Source: Maritimibacter sp. DP1N21-5
GTDB taxonomy: Bacteria > Pseudomonadota > Alphaproteobacteria > Rhodobacterales > Rhodobacteraceae
DNA: 64,000 nt
Direction: 5' to 3'
NCBI RefSeq assembly: GCF_019218295.1
Contig: NZ_JAHUZF010000003.1
Location: 448,833-512,832 of the forward strand
Part shown: in pieces, positions 35,799 to 44,457 of the stretch
Position numbering within the stretch: position 1 is the first letter of the stretch
How the letters are laid out: every line of letters begins with the position of its first letter
The notes under the pieces: model-generated
Seen by the model: the letters and a program-made list of their open reading frames with translations, nothing else
The model's database searches: none
Told to the model about the DNA's origin: nothing
Translations under genes and position numbers: made by a program

Positions 35799-36230
35799 AT
35801 GTCGGTTGACCCCCGCGCGATCGTGCGCCTGCAGATGTCTGCGCTGATCGAGAAGCTCGGCGGTTTCGATGCGGCCTGCGCCGTGCTCGAGGCGCGCTGG
35901 GGGCACTCGGTCAGCAAGGGGACGCTGTCCAAGAAGAAGGCGGGTGATCTCGATTACACGGTGTCGGATCTGATCGCGCTCCAGTCCGCGGCGGGCGAGT
36001 TCCCGGTGACCGAGTTCCTGATCCGGGACATGCGCGCCCAGGGCGGGGTCGCGAAATCCGAAGACCTGCTCGCGCTCTCCGGCGTGATCTCCAAAGAGAC
36101 GGGCGAGGCCATCGCGGCGGTGCTGGGGCTGCTCGGCGCAGAGACGTCCGACGGGCGCGCGGCGACGATCAAAGAGATCGACGAGGCGATCAGCGCGATG
36201 ACGCGGATCCGCAGGGCCTTGGAGGGGTGA
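35799..36230 (+). CDS. hypothetical phage regulator-like protein
   Basis: 143 residues, helical. The segment AIVRLQMSALIEKLGGFDAA and the following SKGTLSKKKAGDLDYTVSDLIALQSAAGE look like a DNA-binding fold with a KGTLSKK recognition-type turn, as in CII-like early regulators; no firm family. ATG at 35799 has GAGG 7 bases upstream; 35775 is an alternative. First gene of the rightward operon. Confidence 0.6.
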   Translation: MSVDPRAIVRLQMSALIEKLGGFDAACAVLEARWGHSVSKGTLSKKKAGDLDYTVSDLIALQSAAGEFPVTEFLIRDMRAQGGVAKSEDLLALSGVISKETGEAIAAVLGLLGAETSDGRAATIKEIDEAISAMTRIRRALEG

Positions 36231-36294
36231 GCGTGGACGGTTGCACCCTCATCGAGATGTTCCGTTCGTGCGGCCGCACGGGCGGGGCGAGCAC

Positions 36295-36330
36295 CGGGCG
36301 ACGGACGGGCTCCTCCCTATCCGTCGCCCG
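36295..36330 (+). terminator. hairpin between first and second genes of the rightward operon
   Basis: 11-bp perfect inverted repeat: CGGGCGACGGA (36295-36305) and TCCGTCGCCCG (36320-36330), 14-base loop, followed after 8 bases by TTTT. Could be an early terminator that needs antitermination, or an attenuator. The surrounding 133 bp also contain a possible 48-codon GTG-started frame (36234-36380) that I do not call. Confidence 0.6.
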
Positions 36331-36363
36331 GCGCGATGTTTTCCCAGTTCGAAGAGGTGCCCC

Positions 36364-37083
36364 ATGGCCGATGCCCTGACCGCAGAAGAGCGATACGCGA
36401 TCGAGAGTTACGACGGGCCGGTCGAGTGCGTCCCGGTGGGCGTGCGTGGTGAAGACGACCGGATTACCTGGGATAAGGACAAGAACCGGCTGGTCTATGT
36501 CGATCCGGCCATCGCCCGGCGTCGCGTCCAGGCGAGCACGCAGCACTTGGGGCGCGAGACCCACGTGCCCGAACACATCCGTATTCGGCGCGCGAAGGTG
36601 TCGCATCTGGTGCGAAAGGGCCTGACCGCGCAGGAGATCGTCGACGAGCTGGGCGAGGGCGTGACCCTCAACATGGTGTATCGCGACGTGGCCCAGCTCA
36701 ACCTCTCGATCAGCCGGAAGCTGTCGTCGTTCCATTTCCAGCCCGATCCCAAGGTCGCCGTGCGGCGCGATCGGGTGCGTGCGCTCTGTGACGGGGTCCG
36801 GACGGTTCCCGAGATGGCCAAGGCGCTCGGCCTGTCGCGGCGCATCGTGCACAACGACCTCAAAGCGCTCGGTCTCACGGCGCCGCATGGCGAGCCGGGG
36901 CGCAGGACGGGCACATCGCCGCGGATCCTCGCCCGGCGGGTCGAGGTCGCCAAACTGGCGGCCCAGGGTCTGACCGCGAAGGAGATCGCCGGGCGGCTCG
37001 GCGTGTCGGAGGCGACGGTGTTCAAGGATGCGTCCCTGACCTGTGTGTCGTTCCGGGCGCCTGCGGGGGCTGCCGATGGCTGA
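36364..37083 (+). CDS. protein with two helix-turn-helix regions
   Basis: 239 residues. Three similar helical repeats of HTH look: AKVSHLVRKGLTAQEIVDELGEGVTLNMVYRDV, RVRALCDGVRTVPEMAKALGLSRRIVHNDLKAL and VEVAKLAAQGLTAKEIAGRLGVSEATVFKD. Probably DNA-binding, perhaps a phage regulator or origin-binding protein. Ends in an 8-bp overlap with the methyltransferase gene. Confidence 0.68.
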   Translation: MADALTAEERYAIESYDGPVECVPVGVRGEDDRITWDKDKNRLVYVDPAIARRRVQASTQHLGRETHVPEHIRIRRAKVSHLVRKGLTAQEIVDELGEGVTLNMVYRDVAQLNLSISRKLSSFHFQPDPKVAVRRDRVRALCDGVRTVPEMAKALGLSRRIVHNDLKALGLTAPHGEPGRRTGTSPRILARRVEVAKLAAQGLTAKEIAGRLGVSEATVFKDASLTCVSFRAPAGAADG

Positions 37084-37831
37084 CGTTCGGCTCTCTCCCG
37101 GTCCCGTCGCTTCGGCGGCCGCGTCGAGCGGGTTTCGCGCGTCGCGGGCCGAGCCTGTCGACAGTCTCGACGATTTCCCGACGCAGCCCTATGCGCTGCG
37201 CGCGCTTCTGGATCGTATTCAGGCGATGGGGCAGGACCTGCGCCGCGCATCGGCCTGGGAGCCCTGTGCCAATCGCGGCCACCTTGTGCGGGTGCTCTGC
37301 GAGCGGTTCGGGGCGGTTCTCGCCTCGGACATCGCGGATTATGGCGCCGGGTTCGTCCAGCGCAACTTCCTCTCAGGCCGGGTGCAGGAAGGATCGGTCG
37401 ACTGGATCATCACGAACCCGCCCTTCAACGTCTGCGAGTCCGTCATCGCCCGTGCGCTCGATGTCGCGCATGTCGGCGTCGCCATGTTCCTGCGGACGAA
37501 CGTGCTGGCCGGGGAAGAGCGGTATCGCTCGATCTTCGACCGCCGGCCGCCCTCGATGGTGCTCCAGTTCGCAGAGCGGATCCCGATCCACCGCGGCGTT
37601 CTGCGCGATCCGCGCGAACCCTACCTGAACCCGCGCACGGGCAGCTATGCGACGCCCACGACGCAGGCGGACTATCTCTGGCTCGTCTGGCTCAAGGCGC
37701 GGCGCGCCTCGGTGCCCGAGCTGCACTGGGTGGCGCCGGGGGCAAAGGCACTGATCCGGCCCGGCGACTATCCGGACGATCCGTGCGGCGTGGCGCATAT
37801 CGAACGCAGGGAGGTGCTGATCGATGGCTGA
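37076..37831 (+). CDS. phage DNA methyltransferase (NPPF class)
   Basis: 251 residues. SAM-binding motif I appears as WEPCANRGHLVRVL, an acidic motif II in SDIADYGAGF, and the catalytic motif IV as TNPPFNVC, typical of N6-adenine methyltransferases. No restriction enzyme is adjacent, so it is a solitary methylase that could protect phage DNA or regulate. Overlaps its neighbours at both ends by 8 bp. Confidence 0.85.
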   Translation: MADVRLSPGPVASAAASSGFRASRAEPVDSLDDFPTQPYALRALLDRIQAMGQDLRRASAWEPCANRGHLVRVLCERFGAVLASDIADYGAGFVQRNFLSGRVQEGSVDWIITNPPFNVCESVIARALDVAHVGVAMFLRTNVLAGEERYRSIFDRRPPSMVLQFAERIPIHRGVLRDPREPYLNPRTGSYATPTTQADYLWLVWLKARRASVPELHWVAPGAKALIRPGDYPDDPCGVAHIERREVLIDG

Positions 37832-38225
37832 CGATGGCCAAAACCGGACAGGTGGCATGGTGACAGCGGCCGACGTGGTCGCGGTGGTGGCGCGGCGGCA
37901 CGGGCTTTCGCCAGCCGCGATCCTCGGACCCAACCGGTGTCGTCCGCTCGTCCTGGCGCGGCAGGAGGCGATGTATCTCCTGCGGCACGTGCTGGACTGG
38001 TCCTATCCGAGGGTCGGCCGGTTCGTGCGGCGGGATCATACCTCGGTGATGCACGGTGTGCGCGAGGTCGAGCGGCGCATGTATGCCTCGGGCGACTACT
38101 GCGCCGAGATCAGCGAGCTCTTCGACGGGTTCGAGGCCTCGAGGCTCCTCAGGTTCTCGCGCGGCCCGATGGTGGCCGGGGTCTTCCGCAGCGTCCGCGC
38201 CGGGACGGGGCCAGAGCCACCTTAA
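37824..38225 (+). CDS. DnaA domain-IV-like DNA-binding protein
   Basis: 133 residues. Residues ~14-90 match the C-terminal DnaA-box-binding domain: VVARRHGLSPAAILGPNRCR, ARQEAMYLLRHVL, SYPRVGRFVRRDHTSVMHGV, the last being the DnaA signature loop. AAA+ and oligomerisation domains are absent. It could bind DnaA boxes in the host origin or in the phage genome. Sits directly upstream of the replication gene with the internal origin. Confidence 0.82.
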   Translation: MADDGQNRTGGMVTAADVVAVVARRHGLSPAAILGPNRCRPLVLARQEAMYLLRHVLDWSYPRVGRFVRRDHTSVMHGVREVERRMYASGDYCAEISELFDGFEASRLLRFSRGPMVAGVFRSVRAGTGPEPP

Positions 38226-38348
38226 GGTCCCCCTGACTGTCGGGGAAAGGCAGCGACAAGCCGTGAGTGTCTGGGGATGGTTTGACCCCTAACCACGGAG
38301 GCGAGAAGGCCGGGTTCGACCTTGCCCGGTGGCCTCGTCAACCAAACG

Positions 38349-38371
38349 CCCGCGCGGGGATGCCGCGCGGG
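38349..38371 (+). terminator. hairpin before the replication gene
   Basis: CCCGCGCGG (38349-38357) and CCGCGCGGG (38363-38371), 9-bp perfect stem, 5-base loop. It lies in the 193-bp gap between the DnaA-like gene and the O-like gene; no T tract. Terminator or transcript-processing hairpin. Confidence 0.55.
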
Positions 38372-38418
38372 ACTGAGCAGGATTTGCGCCCGGAGAGGCG
38401 CGTGAGACGGGACAGAGG

Positions 38419-39117
38419 ATGGGACAGGCATTGCCGCAAGACGACATGACCGCGCCCGAGGGGCTGCGTCTGATCGACGCTGCGGAATGGGACCGGGCGC
38501 GCTGGGTCTGGCTCGAGAGCGTCCGTCGCGACGCCTCGATCAACGCGACCGCGCGGCTGGTCGCGCATGTCCTCGCGCTCGACTTCGCGAACTACAACAC
38601 GCTCCAGTGCGACCCCTCGAACGGCGATCTCGCGGACATCCTCGGCGTGTCGGAGGACACCGTGCGCCGCGCGATCGCTGATCTTCGCGACGCTCACTGG
38701 ATCGCCCGGGTCCGGGGCAACGGCCGGCGCAACAAGTCGAACTACGGGTTCCTGACCTCGGCGAAAGTGGTGACCCTAAAGGGTGGCAAATTTGCCGGAA
38801 AAAGGGGTGCAGATACGCCACCCTTTAAGGGGTCCGAAAGGGTGGCAAATTTGCGGGAAAAGGGTAGCAAATTTGCCGGGGCCTATAATAAGGCTAAACC
38901 ATATAAAAACCATAAGGGCGCGACGGGTGTCGAAACACCCGCTCCGAAGCGTTCTGAAAACCCAGCTGTCATCGCCGATGCCGAACGTGCCGTGCGGACC
39001 TTCCGTGAGGGTCGCCGGGATGCGCTCGACGATCTTCAGGGCTGGGTCAGATCGCACATCCTCGCGGCCGGTCTCCTGACCGACGGCGAGCTTCACGACA
39101 TCGGTTGGACAGGCTGA
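38419..39117 (+). CDS. lambda-O-like replication initiator with internal origin
   Basis: 232 residues. The N-terminal ~100 residues form a winged helix (ARLVAHVLALDFANYN, GDLADILGVSEDTVRRAIADLRDAHWIARVRGN), as in phage replication initiators. The middle (codons ~120-165) is low-complexity and coincides with iterons and an AT-rich stretch; the C-terminal ~60 residues form a separate helical domain, a likely contact for a helicase loader. This modular plan (DNA-binding domain, origin, protein-contact domain) is the plan of lambda O, although sequence similarity to O was not established. ATG at 38419 used; 38446 possible. Confidence 0.75.
   Translation: MGQALPQDDMTAPEGLRLIDAAEWDRARWVWLESVRRDASINATARLVAHVLALDFANYNTLQCDPSNGDLADILGVSEDTVRRAIADLRDAHWIARVRGNGRRNKSNYGFLTSAKVVTLKGGKFAGKRGADTPPFKGSERVANLREKGSKFAGAYNKAKPYKNHKGATGVETPAPKRSENPAVIADAERAVRTFREGRRDALDDLQGWVRSHILAAGLLTDGELHDIGWTG
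38773..38916. repeat. iterons and AT-rich stretch: candidate phage replication origin
   Basis: Three direct iterons, GGGTGGCAAATTTGCCGG (38781-38798), GGGTGGCAAATTTGCGGG (38840-38857) and GGGTAGCAAATTTGCCGG (38862-38879), each with palindromic core GCAAATTTGC; a partial inverted copy GCCACCC at 38817-38823; then 36 AT-rich bases (38881-38916, CCTATAATAAGG and ATATAAAAACCATAA). Iterons 1 and 3 are read in one frame and 2 in another, so they are conserved as DNA, not as protein. Confidence 0.78.
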
Positions 39118-39132
39118 GAAAGGGGACTGACG

Positions 39133-39762
39133 ATGACGCAGGTGCAGACCACGACCGACGGTGACAACGCGGCGATCTCGGGGCGCGAGCGGGTCAGGCG
39201 CTGCCTGATCGAGCCCTTGGAGCGCGATGGGATGGTCCGGGACCCGAGAGGCACGGCCAAGGCCCATGGCGAGTTCCTGACCAAGCTGCAGGACCGCCTC
39301 GGCTACATGTCCGAGGACTCGCTCGAACGGCTGCGGCAGGTGGCGATCATGATGGCGGGCGGCAAGGCCAAGAACGTCTGGCCCGGCTGGGTCACGCTGC
39401 GCAACTTCGCCTATCGCTTCCAGTCCCCGCCCGATCCGGCGAACCCGATCTTCCAGACGTGGCTGCACTCGGTCGAGGGTCCGGCGCTCCGGTCTCAGGG
39501 TCTGCACGTCGCGGCCTATCGGTTCCTCGTCAAGCACCCGCGCCCGCTCTTCCCGACCGACATGCGCGAGATCGCGGCGGCGGCCGAGGATGATGCCCGG
39601 CGTCAGGCCCGCGCCAACGAGGCGATGGCGCGCGGCGATATCTTGCCCAGCGAGCGCGCTTGGCTCACCGACCACCTCGCTCTCACACGTCACGTCGACG
39701 AGCTGATCGACGCGGGGATTGCGCATCGGGCGGGCAGCGCGACCGGCGGAGAAGCGGCATGA
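39133..39762 (+). CDS. phage protein after the replication initiator
   Basis: 209 residues, helical, with segments such as LEQ-like YMSEDSLERLRQVAIMMAGGKAKNVWPGWVTLRNFAY. In lambda this slot holds P, the helicase loader; the function here is unknown and the comparison is positional only. ATGA overlap with the next gene. Confidence 0.6.
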   Translation: MTQVQTTTDGDNAAISGRERVRRCLIEPLERDGMVRDPRGTAKAHGEFLTKLQDRLGYMSEDSLERLRQVAIMMAGGKAKNVWPGWVTLRNFAYRFQSPPDPANPIFQTWLHSVEGPALRSQGLHVAAYRFLVKHPRPLFPTDMREIAAAAEDDARRQARANEAMARGDILPSERAWLTDHLALTRHVDELIDAGIAHRAGSATGGEAA

Positions 39763-40451
39763 TGCTGGCGCCGAAAGACACCGCCCAGCTGGCGACCGTG
39801 CTGCCTCGCCCGCGTCCCGGCGTCCGGGTCGAGGCTGGCATCTGGCCGCTTGTGCAATGGGCGTTCCAGCGCGAGTGCGCGCGGCTGGAGTTCGATGAGA
39901 TCGACCGGATCACGGGCGCTCGGCCCGGCTTCGGCACCGAGTTCGTCATGATCGAGCGGGCCCGGCTCGGCTGCAAGGTCGACGGTGGCGGGCGTTCGGA
40001 GCCGCACCCGGACGCCGATGTGGTTGCCGCTGCCGTAGCCGCGCTGCCCGTGGTCCATGGCGGGCGCTCGATGGCCGTGCACATCGCCGAGGCGGCGCGG
40101 GCCGGCATGATGCCGGACGCCATGGTGGGTGCAGTGCCGAGGGCATGGCCGGCCGGTAAGCGGGACCATGGGCCCGGTCGTCCATCGAAAGTGGCGGATG
40201 CGGCAGACCTCGGCTCCCTTGGCTGGCCTCATCAGCGCCGTGTCAATCGGCGTGGCGTCAGGGTGGTTGAGCCGGTCCAGTTCTGCCCTGTGGTGTGGTC
40301 GCCTACGTCGTCACAGATCGGCGCCGCGAGGCGTGGATACCTCGCCTTCTGGGGTGCACTGGCCGAGGTGCGAGACAACCTGCGAATCGGGCGCGGCCTC
40401 TCGTGCTTCGACGTGACGCTCGCCATGCCACCCAAGATGCCTTGGAAATAA
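39759..40451 (+). CDS. hypothetical phage protein, possible late regulator
   Basis: 230 residues. The N-terminal part (GIWPLVQWAFQRECARLEFDEI) and C-terminal end (YLAFWGALAEVRDNLRIGRGL then a MPPKMPWK tail) recur in phage proteins placed between replication and packaging genes. The slot is that of lambda Q, so a late-gene regulator is possible; no diagnostic motif. Confidence 0.55.
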   Translation: MMLAPKDTAQLATVLPRPRPGVRVEAGIWPLVQWAFQRECARLEFDEIDRITGARPGFGTEFVMIERARLGCKVDGGGRSEPHPDADVVAAAVAALPVVHGGRSMAVHIAEAARAGMMPDAMVGAVPRAWPAGKRDHGPGRPSKVADAADLGSLGWPHQRRVNRRGVRVVEPVQFCPVVWSPTSSQIGAARRGYLAFWGALAEVRDNLRIGRGLSCFDVTLAMPPKMPWK

Positions 40452-40468
40452 GGCGTTCTGTGCGGGTG

Positions 40469-40496
40469 TTGACAGCCGAACTCGGAAATGTATTGA
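40469..40496 (+). promoter_or_regulatory. candidate late promoter
   Basis: TTGACA at 40469-40474, 16-base spacer, TATTGA at 40491-40496, in the 117-bp gap before the HNH gene. A good -35 and a partial -10. If real it would drive HNH, terminase and the head genes. Confidence 0.45.
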
Positions 40497-40568
40497 CTGT
40501 GTGCCAGAGAACACCTGTGCGACCGGAGCGGATCACCCGCCCCGGTCGTTCTCGTTTCAGGGACATCG

Positions 40569-40922
40569 ATGGGACGACTGACCGCTCCGCCCTCACGGGT
40601 GGCAAAGCTGGGCACGCGCATCGCCGTGGACCACGGCGCATCGCGGGATGCCGTGCGCCGGAAGGTGACGCCGTGGCGTGCTTGGTACTCGACGCCGCGC
40701 TGGTTCCGCCTGCGGCAGGCGGTCTTCGTCCGGGATGGTGGCGTCTGCCAGAAGACCGGCGTGCTGCTCGTTGGTGGCAAGAACGCACCGGACAGCCCGG
40801 TCGTCGACCACATCGTTCCGCATCGCGGAGACCCTGACCTGTTCTGGAACATCGACAACCTGCAGCTCGTGTCCAAGGCGTGGCACGACAGCGAGAAGCA
40901 AAGTCAGGAGCGCGGCGGCTGA
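40569..40922 (+). CDS. HNH endonuclease
   Basis: 117 residues. HNH motif: VVDHIVPHRGDPDLFW, then NIDNLQLVSKAWHDSEK, with the metal and catalytic His. Two-residue Cys (VCQK) only, so the usual zinc-holding CxxC pairs are absent. In HK97-like phages an HNH protein next to terminase boosts cos cleavage; position here is identical, suggesting a cos-type packaging phage. Confidence 0.9.
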   Translation: MGRLTAPPSRVAKLGTRIAVDHGASRDAVRRKVTPWRAWYSTPRWFRLRQAVFVRDGGVCQKTGVLLVGGKNAPDSPVVDHIVPHRGDPDLFWNIDNLQLVSKAWHDSEKQSQERGG

Positions 40923-40996
40923 CAGAGGGGGGGCGGGTAGAACCCCATGACCCCTCCAGCCCCTAGCCCGCGCCCCACCCATTCGGAGGTTTAATT

Positions 40997-41518
40997 TTGG
41001 CTGACCTGGAATATTCGGGCGGGGAGGTCCTCGTCGATCTCTTCGGGAACCCGGTTTTCCGGGTCCTCGGCACGCGCGGTCGGCCGCCCTTCGAGCGGAC
41101 GGACGAAAACGCGAGGAAAGTCAGTATGTTGCTGGCGATGGGTTGGAGCAACGAGCGGATTGCAGGGGTGATCCGGGATCCGCGTACCGGGAAGTCGATC
41201 TCTGTGCCGACGCTGAAGCGGTATTTTAGACCCGAGCTTCAGGTGCGGCTCGTCGCGCGCGACATGCTGATGGCGCGGCAGCTCGAGGTCGCCTTCGCGA
41301 AGGCGGAGGAAGGCAACGTCGGCGCGATGAAGCACTTCCTCCAGCTGGTCGAGAAAAACGACCTAATGCTGGCGGCAAAACGCATGGCCGACGATCTGCC
41401 GGACGAGGACGATAAGCCGGCGGCGGTGGGCAAGAAGGAAGCGGCGCGTCGGGCGGCGCTCGATGCGGTATCCGATGAGGATGACCACCTTCTGACGCCG
41501 GGCAAATGGGCGAACTGA
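40997..41518 (+). CDS. terminase small subunit
   Basis: 173 residues. N-terminal HTH-like region (VSMLLAMGWSNERIAGVIRDP) for recognising phage DNA, a helical middle, and an acidic tail. The start is TTG at 40997: GGAGGT at 40985-40990 is correctly spaced and no ATG is available. Overlaps the large terminase gene by 13 bp. The 74-bp gap before it (40923-40996) is a likely place for cos. Confidence 0.75.
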   Translation: MADLEYSGGEVLVDLFGNPVFRVLGTRGRPPFERTDENARKVSMLLAMGWSNERIAGVIRDPRTGKSISVPTLKRYFRPELQVRLVARDMLMARQLEVAFAKAEEGNVGAMKHFLQLVEKNDLMLAAKRMADDLPDEDDKPAAVGKKEAARRAALDAVSDEDDHLLTPGKWAN

Positions 41519-43227
41519 TCCGGTCGGCCGCCTGGGACACGGCGCTTCCCGACTGGGAGGACCGGCTTGTCCAGGGACTGTCCCTGATCCCGCCGCTGCC
41601 GCTCTTCGAGCAGGTCGCGGACAAGGCGGTGGCCGTGTTCAAGCGGCTCCGGATCCCGGACATGATCGGGAAGCCGACCTTCGGCGCCACCGCCGAGGAT
41701 TGGGTCTTCGACTTCGTCCGGGTCGTGTTCGGGTCCTACGATCCGGACACCAAGAAGCGGATGATCCGGGAGTTCTTCCTGCTCATCCCGAAGAAGAACA
41801 CGAAGACGACGATCGCGGCGGGCATCATGGTGACGGCCGCGATCCTGAACGAAAGACCTGAGGCGGAGCTGCTCTTCGTTGCGCCGACGCAGGAGGTTGC
41901 GAAAACCGCGTTCAGCCAGGCGAAGGGCATGATCAAGGCCGATGCCCGCCTCGATGCTGATCTCGGCGAGGGGGGCATTTTCAAGATCCGCGACCACAAG
42001 CGGACCATCGAGCATCTCGTCACGGGGGCGGAACTAAAGATCGTCTCGGCCGACACCGATGTGGTGACGGGCACAAAGGCGACATACGTCCTCGTCGACG
42101 AGACCCACGTCCTGGGTGCAAAGCCAAAGGCGCCGGACATCTTCACCGAGCTGCGCGGCGGTCTCGCTTCGCGACCAGACGGGTTCTTCCTGCAGATCAC
42201 GACGCAGTCGAAGGAAGAGCCGCGCGGACAGTGGAAGGCAGAGCTCGCGACGGCGCGACAGGTGCGGGACGGCACGCTGAAGCTTCCGATGCTCGCGGTG
42301 CTCTACGAGCTGCCGGAGAAGATGGCGAAGGCCGAAGCGTGGCGGGACGAAAAGACCTGGGGCATGGTCAATCCAAACCTCGAGCGGTCGGTGTCGATCG
42401 AGTTCCTGCAGGACGAATGGCGCAAGGCACAGGGCAGGGGAAAAGAGGCCGAGGCGCTCTTCGCGTCGCAGCATCTGAACGTCGAGATCGGTCTCGGGCT
42501 GCACTCGGAGCGCTGGGTCGGGGCGGATTATTGGCAGAAGCTGGTCGATCCGGGACTGGCGGACCTCTACGCGCTGATGGAGCGATCCGAGGTCGTGGTG
42601 GTCGGCGGGGACATGGGCGGCGCGGATGACCTCTCCGCGCTCGCCTTCCTCGGCCGGGAAAAGAAGACCCGCCGGCTGCTCCATTGGGGGCGCGCCTGGG
42701 TGTCGCCGGACGCTCTGACGCGGCGCAAGGAGATCGCGCCGATCCTCGAGGAGTTCGAGGCAGACGGTGACCTGGTCATCGAGCCGGACAGCGAGGAGCA
42801 CGCGCGCCAGATGGCCGAGCTCGTCACGATCCCGCGCGACGCCGCGCTCTATCCGGAGGCGGGCTTCGTGGGCCTCGATCCGCACGGGGTCGCGGCGCTG
42901 CTCGATGAGCTCGAGGCCGCGGGGTTCTCGCCCGAGGCGTTCTATGGCGTCGGCCAAGGATACAAGCTGAACGGCGCCATCAAGGGGCTCGAGCGTCGCT
43001 TCCTCGACGGCCGGTTCCGGCACGGCGGACAGGGCATCATGCGCTGGTCGATCGGGAACGCGAAGGCCGAGACCCGGGGCAACAACACGATCATCAACAA
43101 GGCCCGCGCCGGCGCCTGCAAGATCGACCCGCTGATCGCGCTCTTCAACGCCGCGATCCTCATGGACCTGAACCCGGTTGCGGCCGGGGGCGGCATCAAC
43201 AGTTACTTCGAAGCGCTGGGGGCGTAA
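41506..43227 (+). CDS. terminase large subunit
   Basis: 573 residues: packaging ATPase plus nuclease. ATPase: LLIPKKNTKTTIAAG as Walker A-like P-loop, YVLVDETHVLG as Walker B with Glu. Nuclease: VVGGDMGGADDLSALAFL near residue 365 (RNase-H-like first Asp) and further acidic residues in GLDPHG. Powers DNA entry into the capsid and cuts concatemers. Confidence 0.94.
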   Translation: MGELIRSAAWDTALPDWEDRLVQGLSLIPPLPLFEQVADKAVAVFKRLRIPDMIGKPTFGATAEDWVFDFVRVVFGSYDPDTKKRMIREFFLLIPKKNTKTTIAAGIMVTAAILNERPEAELLFVAPTQEVAKTAFSQAKGMIKADARLDADLGEGGIFKIRDHKRTIEHLVTGAELKIVSADTDVVTGTKATYVLVDETHVLGAKPKAPDIFTELRGGLASRPDGFFLQITTQSKEEPRGQWKAELATARQVRDGTLKLPMLAVLYELPEKMAKAEAWRDEKTWGMVNPNLERSVSIEFLQDEWRKAQGRGKEAEALFASQHLNVEIGLGLHSERWVGADYWQKLVDPGLADLYALMERSEVVVVGGDMGGADDLSALAFLGREKKTRRLLHWGRAWVSPDALTRRKEIAPILEEFEADGDLVIEPDSEEHARQMAELVTIPRDAALYPEAGFVGLDPHGVAALLDELEAAGFSPEAFYGVGQGYKLNGAIKGLERRFLDGRFRHGGQGIMRWSIGNAKAETRGNNTIINKARAGACKIDPLIALFNAAILMDLNPVAAGGGINSYFEALGA

Positions 43228-43230
43228 CCT

Positions 43231-44457
43231 TTGGGCATCTGGACACGCATCAAGTCGGCCCTTCAGCCGCGTGTTGAACTGTCGCTGACCGACCCTACCG
43301 GATGGCGTGTTGCCAGCGGGTCGTCGGCCGGAACACCGATCACGGAGAGCTCGGCGATGGCGCTGGCCACGGTCTGGGCCTGCACGAACCTGATCGCAGG
43401 CACGCTTGCGTCACTGCCAGTCGAGATCACGCGCAAGGGTGCGGACGGCCGCCGCGAGGTCCTGGGTGACCACCCATTGTCTCGCGTCTTGCGGGAAGCG
43501 CCGAACGCAGATCAGACCGCGCTCGAGTTCATCGAACATCAGGCCCTTGCCATCGAGCTCTGGGGCAATGGCTTTGCGCGCAAGATCATGGGCGCGACCG
43601 ACAGGGTGATCGGGCTGGAGCCGCTGCACCCGGGGAAGGTGCAGGTCTATCGGGCGTCGGACGGTGCTCTCGGATATCGCTGGACCGATGACCGCGGGAA
43701 GCAACACCAGGCGGGAGAACGCGAGATCGTCCACCTGCGGGGGTTCGGGGGGCATCCTCTTGGCGGGCTGTCGACGCTCGCCTTCGCGCGCAATTCGTTC
43801 GGGCTCGCGCGCCAGATCGACCGCTCGGCGGCGGCGATGTTCGAGAACGGGATGCAGCCGTCCGGGGCGCTCACATTCAAGGAGTTCCTGACGGCCGAGC
43901 AACGCCAGATCGCGGAGACGAGGCTGGTGGAGCGGCACCTCGGTGCGCGCAACGCCGGGCGGCCGATGATCCTCGAGGGCGGGGTGAGCTGGGAGCCGAT
44001 GATGATCAATCCCGAGGATGCGCAGATGCTCGAAGCGCGTCGCTTCTCGGTCGAGGAGATCTGCAGGTTCTTCCAGGTGCCGCCGCATATGGTCGGCCAC
44101 ACGGACAAGGCGACGAGCTGGGGGTCAGGGCTCGAACAGCAGATGCTGGGCTTCCTGACCTTCACGCTCCGGGTTCGGATCAAGCGGATCGAGACGGGTC
44201 TCGAGCGACAGCTCCTGACCCCGGCGGACCGGGCGCGCGGGATCGGGATCAAGTTCAACGTCGAGGGGCTGTTGCGGTCCGACAGCGAGGCGCGGTCGGA
44301 GTTCTACGAGCGCGCGCTGCGCAATGGCTGGATGACGATCAACGAGGTCCGGGCGCTGGAAGGGCTCGAGCCGGTCACAGGCGGCGAGGTGCCGCGCATG
44401 CAGATGCAGAACGTTCCGATCACCGATACGGGCAAGGAGGCAGGGAATGGCCAGTGA
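43231..44457 (+). CDS. phage portal protein, HK97 family
   Basis: 408 residues. Family segments ATVWACTNLIAGTLASLPVEI near the N terminus, PLHPGKVQVYR, ALTFKEFLTAEQ and FQVPPHMVGHTDKATSWGSGLEQQ are diagnostic for HK97-type portals. TTG start at 43231, 3 bases after the terminase stop; no nearby ATG. Forms the 12-mer DNA gate. Confidence 0.95.
   Translation: MGIWTRIKSALQPRVELSLTDPTGWRVASGSSAGTPITESSAMALATVWACTNLIAGTLASLPVEITRKGADGRREVLGDHPLSRVLREAPNADQTALEFIEHQALAIELWGNGFARKIMGATDRVIGLEPLHPGKVQVYRASDGALGYRWTDDRGKQHQAGEREIVHLRGFGGHPLGGLSTLAFARNSFGLARQIDRSAAAMFENGMQPSGALTFKEFLTAEQRQIAETRLVERHLGARNAGRPMILEGGVSWEPMMINPEDAQMLEARRFSVEEICRFFQVPPHMVGHTDKATSWGSGLEQQMLGFLTFTLRVRIKRIETGLERQLLTPADRARGIGIKFNVEGLLRSDSEARSEFYERALRNGWMTINEVRALEGLEPVTGGEVPRMQMQNVPITDTGKEAGNGQ

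Noticed and set aside
36234..36380. 48-codon GTG-started frame between early genes
   Set aside because: Covers an 11-bp hairpin and overlaps the next gene start; composition is not protein-like.
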